From: JABFSC01 sp031389045
GTDB taxonomy: Bacteria > Desulfobacterota > Binatia > Bin18
Reading direction: 5' to 3'
Assembly: GCA_031389045.1 (NCBI GenBank)
Contig: JANMSE010000580.1
Span: 1 to 17,513 of the forward strand
DNA length: 17,513 nt
In this document: positions 1 through 7,200 of the stretch, in pieces
Position numbering within the stretch: position 1 is the stretch's first letter
Layout of the letters: the number at the start of each line of letters is the position of its first letter
Position numbers and translations under genes: made by a program
The notes under the pieces: model-generated
Database searches by the model: none
The model's input: only the letters and a program-made list of their open reading frames with translations
What the model was told of the DNA's origin: nothing

Positions 1-2
1 CC

Positions 3-194
3 CGCAACCAGCACGCCACGACCCCCGACCTCCGCGCCACCACGAGCCCTGCTCGCCTCTGGCAGCAACCCGCCAAGGTCACGGAAGCACACACGACGTT
101 AGCCGAGATCTACAACTGGTTCACCGAAGGGTTTGACACGAAGGTTTTGCAAGAGGCGAAGGCGCTGCTCGACAGCCTAGGGTCCAGCGTCTAG
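3..194 (+). CDS. C-terminal tail of a second AfsR-like/TPR regulator (5' end outside window)
   Basis: This is an open frame entering from the left edge. Its last residues align without gaps to the C-terminus of the 1249-residue regulator at 4215-7964: both share the stretch IYNWFTEGFDTK followed by LQEAKALL. Over 86 bases of this end (about 85-170) I count about 11 differences from the downstream copy. It is therefore a paralogue of that cyclase/ATPase/TPR family. Earlier in the fragment the match weakens, and three helix positions of the TPR-like region are proline here (SPAR for SLAR, QQPAK for QQQGK, TTPDL for KSLEL). This may indicate a drifting or degraded copy, though the frame is intact. 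The final residues GSSV and the TAG stop are encoded by the first unit of the 14-bp repeat that follows. Only the tail is visible, so the domain content upstream is inferred from the paralogue. Confidence 0.7.
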   Translation, partial: RNQHATTPDLRATTSPARLWQQPAKVTEAHTTLAEIYNWFTEGFDTKVLQEAKALLDSLGSSV

Positions 195-239
195 GGTCCA
201 GCGTCTAGGGTCCAGCGTCTAGGGTCCAGCGTCTAGGGT
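177..239. repeat. 14-bp tandem repeat (two alternating heptamers), four copies plus a partial one
   Basis: The unit ctagggtccagcgt occurs four times perfectly from 177 to 232, and a fifth begins at 233 before diverging. It can be read as heptamers ctagggt and ccagcgt in alternation. It begins inside the last codons of the upstream regulator tail and supplies its stop codon. The following bases (about 240-262) contain caaaagtcaaa, a word also present inside the big regulator at 7690-7703. There are no spacers, so it is not a CRISPR array. Confidence 0.9.
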
Positions 240-279
240 CAAGACAAATCAAAAGTCAAAGAGGGGAAAAATCATCCTG

Positions 280-945
280 ATGCCTCGCCGTGGCTTCAGT
301 CGTTACCTCTCTGCTCCTGGCAGCGAAGGACAAACCCAACCTGGATCACGCGGTCGTGTCCTGCGGAACAAGCTGAGCATTACACACAAGAAAGAGATGG
401 ACTGCTTGGAGTTTGCTTCCTTGCTACAAGCGCAGAGTGCCTGGCTCGAACGGATCACGGCAGATACCCGCTTCACCGCTGAACTGTTGTGTCTGATGCA
501 TCGTGACTGGCTGGGTGCGCTCTACGATTGGGCAGGACACTATCGCACGGTGGAATTGGCGAAAGGAGGATTCCGCTGGCCACCGGCGTATCGCATAGCC
601 GAAAATATGGCGACATTCGAGAAAGGATTGTTGGCGGCCTCTACCCCGTGTCGCCCCGCGCCGCTGGCGCAGGTTGCTCTCCAGATGGCCGCGGTTCATG
701 CCGAATTACTCCTGATCCACCCCTTTCGTGATGGGAATGGACGGCTAGCGCGATGGCTGGCCGATGTAATGGCGCTTCAGGCAGGATACCCTCTCCCGCG
801 TTACGGTTTTACCGGACGGGGAGCCTCTATAAACCGCAGCCGTTACCTCGAAGCGGTACGGCGAGGATATCTTGTCGACTATGCGGCCTTGACCGACTTT
901 TTTACAGACGCCATTGAGCGCCGTTTGCGAGAAACACGAGAGTGA
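280..945 (+). CDS. Fic/DOC-family protein (probable AMP transferase toxin)
   Basis: Fic proteins transfer AMP or another nucleotide moiety to a target hydroxyl. The core motif is complete: HPFRDGNGRLAR at residues 147-158 matches HxFx(D/E)GNGRxxR, with catalytic H147, D151 and R155. The start SRYL...PGSRGRVLRN at residues 7-30 is the usual opening of one soluble Fic subfamily, which supports the ATG at 280. The Shine-Dalgarno is weak (gagggg at about 261-266). The flap region lies near residues 83-102. I see no [S/T]xxxE[G/N] self-inhibitory motif at either end, so it should be unrestrained unless a separate antitoxin exists; a candidate lies convergently at 879-1070. Length (221 aa) is normal. 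The target is unknown. The gene follows a regulator tail and repeat array and is separate from the minus-strand P450 unit. Confidence 0.9.
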   Translation: MPRRGFSRYLSAPGSEGQTQPGSRGRVLRNKLSITHKKEMDCLEFASLLQAQSAWLERITADTRFTAELLCLMHRDWLGALYDWAGHYRTVELAKGGFRWPPAYRIAENMATFEKGLLAASTPCRPAPLAQVALQMAAVHAELLLIHPFRDGNGRLARWLADVMALQAGYPLPRYGFTGRGASINRSRYLEAVRRGYLVDYAALTDFFTDAIERRLRETRE

Positions 946-1070
946 GTCCCACCTGGCAAGCCCCGTGCTCCTTCAAAGATACTAGACTCGCGGGCATTTT
1001 CCTCGAGCCAACGACGGCGTGTCTTCGTGTCACGCAGGTAGGGGTTTGTTGTCGTCAAAGAGGATATCAC
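879..1070 (-). CDS. possible small protein with a VbhA-like Fic-inhibitory motif
   Basis: This frame encodes 63 residues from a GTG at 1070, preceded by gagg five bases upstream. The middle reads NPYLRDTKTRRRWLEE, then NARESSIFEGARGLP, then a basic tail. SSIFEG matches the [S/T]xxxE[G/N] motif of Fic inhibitory helices; the known class I antitoxin VbhA is a comparable small protein with its motif in a similar arginine/alanine-rich helix. The gene would be convergent with the Fic gene and overlap its last 67 bases on the other strand, whereas known class I antitoxins sit upstream on the same strand. An in-frame ATG exists at 1160, but the residues it adds look non-protein-like. It lies 79 bases downstream of the P450 stop on the same strand. 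Coding status is uncertain. Confidence 0.4.
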   Translation of the reverse strand: MISSLTTTNPYLRDTKTRRRWLEENARESSIFEGARGLPGGTHSRVSRKRRSMASVKKSVKAA

Positions 1071-1149
1071 TGTTACCTCGGTTCGGGAGCATTTGTAGAA
1101 CGAGGTTAGGTGTAACACTAGGCTCTCACGGCGTAAATGGCTGTGCTGG

Positions 1150-2541
1150 CTACGCGGCATGCAACGTCATCAACACCCCATATCGTGGACGCAACGTAAA
1201 AATCGGATACGGCTCAACGGGATGGCCAGGGACCAGATGTAACCGGTAGTGCTGGGCCACCATCGCCAGCACCAGTGTCGCTTCCATCAATGCGAACTCA
1301 TTGCCAATGCACTGACGGGGCCCACCGCTGAACGGGAAGTAGGCGTACCGTGGACGATTCGCTGAGCGTTCAGGTGTGAACCGCTCGGGATCAAAGCCTT
1401 CCGGGTTCTCCCAAAACCGCGGATCGCGGTGCGTGACGTACGCGTTCAACACCATGATACTGTTCGCCGGGATGTGATACCCCGCGATTTCGTCCTCCGC
1501 ACGCACGGACCGCGACATCCCCCACGCCGGAGGATAGAGGCGCAACGTTTCCTCGATCACCATGCGTGTGTATTGCAGCTGCGGCAGATCCGCCATCGTT
1601 GGCGTGCGTCCCGCTAGCACTGCGGCCAGCTCCGCACGCAGCTTACGGTCCACTTCCGGATGCCGCGAGAGTAAATACCACACCCAGGCCAATAACACGG
1701 CCGTGGTTTCGCTGCCCGCGCCCATGAAGGTTACCACTTCGTCTCGCAGTTGCGTATCGCTCATACCTTCGCCGGTCTCTTCATCGCGCGCCTGCATCAA
1801 CATCGAGAGCAGATCGCCTCTCTCGCTGGGATCCTTGCGTCGCTGCTCAATGATGCCATAGGCCACGCGATCAAGGGCGCGCATGGCGCGCCGGAAACGC
1901 AGATTGCGCGGCGTAGGCATCCACTCTGGCCAGGCGAGGACATGTTCAAAGCGATAATTGAAGTGGGCCAGAAACACCTGCTGCGCCGCGCTCATGGCCG
2001 CCACCTCTTCGCCCATATCTGTACTAAACAAGGCGCGTCCTGTGATGAGGTTGGTCAGGCGACTCATTTCGGCCAGGACTTCAAGCGGTTGCTCACGCGC
2101 GGTGATCGTATCCCAGCGTTCAAGCATCGTTTGCGTAGACTCGGTCATGATTGTGGCGAAGTCGCCAATGCGTTGACGATGAAATGCGGGTTGAGCCAGC
2201 CGTCGCTGCCGCCGCCACACGTCCCCGTCACTGGTCAGCAACCCCTCACCCAGCGCGGACTTGAGCATGTTCATCAACGTACTCCGGCCATAATTCTGAG
2301 CGTTGTCCTGCAGGACGTATTTGATGTGATCAGGATGCGTGACGAAGTGAAAACAACTGAGACCCATGTGTATACGCACGACATCGCCGAACTTTGCTGC
2401 GTCCAGGTAGAATTTCAGCGGGTTACGCCGGAACTCGGCGAGCATGCCAAACGGGGTGCGGTAGCGTGGTCCCGGGGCATGTTTGCGGACCCGCTTTGTC
2501 GTTGACGTTTGCTGCTCGTGAGTGTGAAGATTCGTTTGCAT
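1150..2541 (-). CDS. cytochrome P450 monooxygenase
   Basis: All P450 signatures are in place. The I-helix oxygen-activation motif is AGSETT (residues 275-280), the K-helix ExxR is E331-x-x-R334, and the heme-binding loop is FSGGPRQCIG with the thiolate ligand C411. The 463-residue length is normal, and no membrane anchor is evident, so a soluble enzyme needing separate ferredoxin or flavodoxin partners is likely. None is encoded nearby. The overall look is that of bacterial CYPs resembling the CYP4/CYP102 heme-domain group, often fatty-acid or terpenoid hydroxylases, but the substrate cannot be assigned. The ATG at 2541 is preceded by a strong aaggag at a spacing of 8. It follows the methyltransferase stop by 35 bases on the same strand, so the two are probably co-transcribed. 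Confidence 0.95.
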   Translation of the reverse strand: MQTNLHTHEQQTSTTKRVRKHAPGPRYRTPFGMLAEFRRNPLKFYLDAAKFGDVVRIHMGLSCFHFVTHPDHIKYVLQDNAQNYGRSTLMNMLKSALGEGLLTSDGDVWRRQRRLAQPAFHRQRIGDFATIMTESTQTMLERWDTITAREQPLEVLAEMSRLTNLITGRALFSTDMGEEVAAMSAAQQVFLAHFNYRFEHVLAWPEWMPTPRNLRFRRAMRALDRVAYGIIEQRRKDPSERGDLLSMLMQARDEETGEGMSDTQLRDEVVTFMGAGSETTAVLLAWVWYLLSRHPEVDRKLRAELAAVLAGRTPTMADLPQLQYTRMVIEETLRLYPPAWGMSRSVRAEDEIAGYHIPANSIMVLNAYVTHRDPRFWENPEGFDPERFTPERSANRPRYAYFPFSGGPRQCIGNEFALMEATLVLAMVAQHYRLHLVPGHPVEPYPIFTLRPRYGVLMTLHAA

Positions 2542-2576
2542 AGAGTATTCTCCTTGAACATGGTCCGACTCTGGTG

Positions 2577-3347
2577 TCAGGCTGATCTATACGGTCGCAA
2601 ATACCAAATGGGTCCATGAAACATGAACGTTGCTGCTGCTCGGTCCGCAAAAAATGGCGTAACGCTTGCTGTCAGCCACTGCCGTATGTCCGCTATTCTT
2701 TCCTTCCCACCTTCCACCGCCGCGATGATGTTGCTCTGCGTGACTATATAATCGACCAAGGTCTCAACCGAAAACCGCACCACATTTTGATAGTCTTCCT
2801 GGCCGACCAAAGTGAAGCCTTCCTTTTCCACGTCTTCTGCCGCGAACCCAACCCACGCCCGCAGTGGACTCGGATACTTCGTAAGATAGCGTTCTCGCCA
2901 CCACGTGTGAAAGGTGGGGTTTTCCGCCATCCGTGCGGAAAAGTAGTTGTCGTAGACAATGAGCCACCCGTGTGAGCGCAGCACCCGGCGGGCTTCCCCC
3001 AAGAACGCACTCCGGCTAATCCAGTGGAAGACCGACGAGAGGGTGATTAAGTCGAAGTCGTCGTTGTTGACCGGAATGTTCTCCGCAGGCGCCACCCCAT
3101 ACGTAATCCGTGGGTCAGGTGGAGCCAACGCGATCATCTCGGCTGAGCTGTCTATCCCTACGACGTGACGAGCAATGGCTTTGAGCGCAATGGTAGACAA
3201 TCCCGTGCCGCATCCCACATCCAGAGCACGCGACACTGACTCGGTGAGTGACAAATACGCTTGTATGCGGCTGACCACGTGCGGATGAAAATAGGGGCGG
3301 CCTGTGGCGTATCTCTCAGCAGCGGATTTCGGGTCAAAATAGTTCAT
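2577..3347 (-). CDS. class I SAM-dependent methyltransferase
   Basis: This is a small-molecule-type methyltransferase of 256 residues. Motif I, LDVGCGTG, is at residues 42-49. The acidic residue that contacts the SAM ribose is D66 in VGIDSS. DFDLITLSSVFHWI at 97-110 is the usual motif IV/post-IV stretch of the Methyltransf_11/UbiE-like group. The N-terminal FDPKSAAERYATGRPYF resembles YcgJ/trans-aconitate-type methyltransferases. Substrate is unknown. The ATG at 3347 has only a weak upstream ggagag. It is the first gene of a likely two-gene unit with the P450 (35-base gap), which suggests tailoring of one substrate by oxidation and methylation. That pairing is an inference from position only. 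Confidence 0.9.
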   Translation of the reverse strand: MNYFDPKSAAERYATGRPYFHPHVVSRIQAYLSLTESVSRALDVGCGTGLSTIALKAIARHVVGIDSSAEMIALAPPDPRITYGVAPAENIPVNNDDFDLITLSSVFHWISRSAFLGEARRVLRSHGWLIVYDNYFSARMAENPTFHTWWRERYLTKYPSPLRAWVGFAAEDVEKEGFTLVGQEDYQNVVRFSVETLVDYIVTQSNIIAAVEGGKERIADIRQWLTASVTPFFADRAAATFMFHGPIWYLRPYRSA

Positions 3348-3471
3348 CGGTTATCGACTCTCCATGAACTCACAGAGTGACATGAATGTAAAACGAGCAG
3401 GCAACCGGCCCAGCTCGCGGTACTTTTTCGGTCGCCGCAGGAACCACAAACAGGCGGTGGGCACGAGCAAC

Positions 3472-3497
3472 GTAGGGTGGGTTGTGACCCACCCTAC
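3472..3497. repeat. perfect 11-bp inverted repeat (gtagggtgggt type)
   Basis: The arms are gtagggtgggt (3472-3482) and acccaccctac (3487-3497), separated by the 4-base loop tgtg. Palindromes with this gtagggtggg core are scattered through many bacterial genomes as short repetitive elements. It lacks a T-tract, so a terminator role is unlikely. Confidence 0.85.
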
Positions 3498-3598
3498 AAA
3501 ACTCCCCCGACGATTGTGAGCGACTCGGAAATGTAAACGCGACTTTGCCAATGCCCACTGTTGCTTCAGCCGGGGCATCCCTCCTTTCCGCTCAGTCT

Positions 3599-3660
3599 GT
3601 AGCCGGGATGAAATCCGGGGAATTATGTTCCCGGATTCCGTTGCACTCCATCCGGGCTAC
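3599..3660. repeat. 62-bp REP-like nested palindrome
   Basis: The outer arms gtagccgggatg (3599-3610) and catccgggctac (3649-3660) pair with one mismatch. An inner perfect stem is formed by aatccggg (3612-3619) and cccggatt (3630-3637). The gtagcc...ggctac ends with a ccgga core are typical of REP-like elements mobilised in trans by REP-associated tyrosine transposases. No such transposase is encoded in this window. Confidence 0.75.
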
Positions 3661-3712
3661 GGCATTACCTACTCAAAGCGCGTCGCGGTTTCAAGGAACA
3701 AAGGGGACTAAA

Positions 3713-3773
3713 GCTCCCTGGGAGCCTGGTTTACCAGGCTTGATGCTCTGAGCCCGATGATTCATCATCGGGC
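3713..3773. repeat. cluster of three back-to-back hairpins
   Basis: Three perfect dyads follow one another: gctccc-t-gggagc (3713-3725), gcctggt-tt-accaggc (3724-3739) and gcccgatga-ttca-tcatcgggc (3752-3773). The first two share two bases, so they are alternative structures. No poly-T follows any of them. They may be decayed mobile palindromes or a structured RNA; nothing in the sequence decides. Confidence 0.7.
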
Positions 3774-3849
3774 GGTGGAGGGCTCAAGTTGTGACGAAGT
3801 GTACGAATCTTTTGTGGTTCGATTTAGAACGGTGACGGGAGCCATATCC

Positions 3850-4113
3850 TTAGCCGCCTTCTTTCGCTCTCTTGTGTGGCGGAGCACGCACCGTTGCCAG
3901 TACCCGCCCGATAAACGCCAGCAGTTCCTCCAACGAGGCAAAATGTGTCGCTTGCCCGGAGACCATATCCCCCACCCGGCCCGCATAGCGCCCGTGTGTC
4001 ACATTCGTCTCTGCCCGGAACTGCACGACAAAGGCCCGATAGGGAGACAGCGGCGATTCGGCTTGCAGGTTTCCCTGTGCTTTTGTCCGGGGCTGTAGTA
4101 TGGTCCCGCTCAT
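3850..4113 (-). CDS. small conserved-looking hypothetical protein
   Basis: The product has 87 residues from the ATG at 4113. The same frame can be extended to a TTG at 4143, but neither start has a clear ribosome-binding site. The protein has a compact central part, YRAFVVQFRAETN then GRYAGRVGDMVSGQATHF, and ends with an amphipathic helix, SLEELLAFIGRVLATVR. I recall similar short proteins (a beta-rich domain closing with S-x-E-E-L-L-A-F) as uncharacterised proteins in environmental proteobacterial genomes, but I can name no family and no function. It is divergent from the big regulator at 4215, and the 101 bases between them contain the 11-bp direct repeats, so it may share control with that regulator. 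Confidence 0.65.
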   Translation of the reverse strand: MSGTILQPRTKAQGNLQAESPLSPYRAFVVQFRAETNVTHGRYAGRVGDMVSGQATHFASLEELLAFIGRVLATVRAPPHKRAKEGG

Positions 4114-4148
4114 AGGGGCAAGGTACTGCGAGAGAACAACCAAGTCGC

Positions 4149-4192
4149 GAGGAAACTACGAGGAAACTACGAGGAAACTACGAGGTTTCTCC
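4149..4192. promoter_or_regulatory. three perfect 11-bp direct repeats plus a degenerate fourth: candidate operator
   Basis: gaggaaactac occurs at 4149-4159, 4160-4170 and 4171-4181, and gaggtttctcc follows at 4182-4192. The 11-bp period places each copy on the same face of the helix. OmpR- and SARP-type winged helices bind direct repeats at about this spacing, and the gene starting at 4215 has exactly such a domain at its N-terminus. The array lies in the divergent region between 4113 and 4215, so it could control both genes. The agagga at 4205-4210 is a separate, ordinary ribosome-binding site for the 4215 start. Confidence 0.5.
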
Positions 4193-4214
4193 GAGGCGGC
4201 GAAAGAGGACCATA

Positions 4215-7200
4215 ATGCAGACAGAGCAACAGTTGACCTTTGATCGCTATCGGCTCGATCTGGCCAGCGAGCAGTTGTGGTGTGGGAGTGAGGAGATTCT
4301 CCTACCCGGCAAAGCCTTTGCCCTGCTGCACTATTTGGTGGAGCATGCCGGGCAGTTAGTAACCAAAGCCGAGTTATTTGCGGCCCTGTGGCCCGGCACC
4401 GCGGTGACCGATAGCGCGCTGACGTTCTGCATCGTGGAGTTGCGTAAGGCGCTGGGAGATAACGCGAAAGCACCCCGCTTTATCGAGACCGTGCATCGGC
4501 GCGGGTATCGGTTCATCGGTCCGCTCAGCACCCTTCAGGGGCAGACCACGGCGACCATTGAGAGGGGGCACCAGCAGGGAGCAGAGGGAGGGCAGGAGGT
4601 CGAACGGAAGCTGATGGCCATCCTGAGTGCCGATGTCCAAGGCTATAGCCGGTTGATGAGCGCGGATGAGGTGGCCACCGTCCGGACCTTAACGGCGTAT
4701 CGCGAAGTGCTCACCGCCCTCATCCACCGTCACCGGGGGCGGGTGGTCGACACGCCTGGGGATAATCTATTGGCCGAGTTTGGGAGTGTTGTGAATGCGG
4801 TCGAAGGCGCAGTGGCGATACAGCGGGCGCTCACCGAGCGTAATGCCAAGCTGACACCGGAGCGGCGGATGGAGTTTCGCATCGGGATCAACGTGGGCGA
4901 TGTGATGGTGGAAGGCGAACGGATCTATGGTGATGGGGTCAATATTGCCGCCCGGCTGGAAGGGCTGGCGGAGGCCGGGGGGCTGTGCATCGCGGGCACG
5001 GTCTATGACCAGATCAAGAACAAGGTAGCCCTGGCCTATGAGTATCTTGGGGAGCGGACGGTCAAGAACATTGCCGAGCCGGTGCGCGTCTATCGGGTGA
5101 CGTGGGAGTCTGAGGGACGTGCTGCGCCAGCGCCTGCCACCACGCAGCCAGTAGTCAGTAGGGAGGAGAAAAATCAAAAGGCAAAAGGCAAAAATCAAAA
5201 GGCAAAAGTAGAAGACCTTCCCCCAGCCCCTAGCCCCCAACACCCAGCCCCCATGCTGGTCGGTCGCGAGACCGAACTTGCGCAACTTCACTCATGGTTA
5301 GATAAAGCCTTGAGCGGCGCGCGCCAAATCGTCTTCGTCACGGGAGAGCCGGGGATTGGTAAGACCACGCTGCTCGAAGCCTTTCTGTTCGGAGTGCGGA
5401 GTCGCGAAGAGTTCGGAGTCACAAAGAGTCTAAAGTCCAAGGTCCAAGGTCCAAAGTCTCCCAATACCGACCCCCGAACCCCGTCCCCTGAACCCTGGTT
5501 CGCTTGGGGGCAGTGCATCGAGCAGTACGGCTCCGGCGAACCGTACATGCCGATTCTGGAAGCGTTGGGGCGGTTGTGTCGCGAGCCCGATGGTGAGCGT
5601 CTGATTGCCGTGCTCCAGCAGCATGCGCCGACGTGGCTCGTGCAGATGCCAGCCCTGCTCGGCACCAGTGAATTGGCTGCCTTGCAGCGGGAGCTCCAGG
5701 GGACCACGCACGAACGCATGCTCCGCGAGATGAGCGAAGGCATCGAAATAATGACGCAGCAGCGCCCACTCATCCTCCTGTTAGAAGATTTGCAATGGTG
5801 CGATTACTCGACGCTCGTGCTGGTCGCGGCCTTGGCGCGACGACCGGAGCGTGCGCGATTTCTGCTCATCGGCACCTATCGGTCGAGCGACCTGCTCAGT
5901 CCAGACCATCCGCTGAAGAGTGGGATTCAGGAGCTGCGCATTCACGACTTGTGTACGGAGCTCGCGTTACCACCGTTGAGTCAAGACGATATCGCCACCT
6001 ATCTGCGGAATCGTTTCGCCGGTCGCGCGCTGCCACCGATGCTCCCGCACGTGTTGTACCGTCGTACGGAAGGGCACCCTTTTTTTCTGGTGACCGTTGT
6101 GGATGACTTAGTGACCCAAGGGCTCTTAGTGCAAACAGAGCAGCAAGTGCTCGTGCACGGGGATATCGACGCCATCGTACAGCAAATACCAGATAGCATC
6201 CGCCTGCTGTTGACTCATCAGGCGGACCGGTTATTGCCCCTGGAGTGCTGGGTACTGGAAGCCGCCAGTGTGATTGGGGCGGAGTTCGCGACAGCCTCGC
6301 TCGCGGCGGCGCTGGAAATGGACAGCGAAGAAGTAGAGGAATGGTGTGCGGGGCTCGCCGCGCGTCAACTGTTTCTCCGGCCTGCCGGTTTTAGTGAATG
6401 GCCAGACGGCACCGCATCAGAACGGTACCGGTTTGTTCATGCGTTGTACCAACAATTGTGGCATGAACGCACAGGGATGATCCGGCGGCAACGCTGGCAT
6501 TACCGCATCGCCGAGCGCCATGAAGTCGCATACCGCAACCGGACGGAGGAGATCGCCGCCGAACTTGCGGTGCACTTCGAACAAGCACGCGATTACGCAC
6601 GGGCAACCCGGTACCTCGCACAGGCCGCAGAGGGTGCGATTCGCCGTTGTGCTCATGAAGAAGCGGTCTCTCATCTCACAAAGAGTTTAGAGCTGCTGCG
6701 GACACTGCCAGACACCCCGGCACGCACGCAGCAGGAGCTGGCACTCCATACCACATTAGGCATTTCATTACAGGCAATCCGCGGGTACGGGAACCCACTG
6801 GTTGAGCAAGCCTACGCCCAAGCGCGCGCATTGTCTGCGCGCGTCCAAGAACCAGAGCAGCTCTTCCGCGTGCTGTTTGGGTTGTGCCAATTGCACGTGG
6901 TGCGAGCGGAGTACAGCATCGCACGAACACTGGGCGACCAGCTCTTGAGCCTCGCGCAACGGAGCCACAACCCAGCACTGCTTACCGAGGCCCACGGGTT
7001 AGTAGGAGTCACACTGTTCCATCTTGGAGAGATTGGCGCTGCGCAGAGCCATTTCGAAGAGGGAATGGCCGTCTACGACCCTGCACACCATCGGTCCCTC
7101 GCAAAAACGTATAGCCAAGATCCTTGGGTGGCTTGTCGCTCTTACTCTGCCCACGTGTTCTGGCTGCTCGGGTACCGTGACCAGGCGTTCACGCGGGTGC

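Larger units (their letters stand above)
3348..3849. other. non-coding stretch, mostly palindromic elements
   Basis: About 500 bases lie between the methyltransferase start and the stop of the small gene at 3850. I see no convincing reading frame. The open frame at 3351-3578 on the minus strand runs through a palindrome and looks accidental. From 3472 to 3773 it holds three palindromic blocks, listed separately. The first 120 bases (3348-3471) should contain the promoter of the methyltransferase/P450 unit, but I see no clear -35/-10 pair. Confidence 0.6.

Noticed and set aside
177..239. Possible CRISPR array
   Set aside because: The 14-bp units are directly adjacent with no spacers, and no cas genes are present.
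1750..2505. 251-residue open frame on the plus strand
   Set aside because: It is antisense to the P450 gene, whose motifs are complete in the other frame. The translation is rich in His/Arg/Cys without any domain pattern.
3351..3578. 75-residue minus-strand frame upstream of the methyltransferase
   Set aside because: It reads through the gtagggtggg palindrome and has no protein-like pattern or ribosome-binding site. I treat the region as non-coding.
4767..5291. 174-residue minus-strand frame within the regulator
   Set aside because: The apparent hydrophobic stretch comes from the caaaagg heptamers read in reverse; it is antisense to the cyclase domain.
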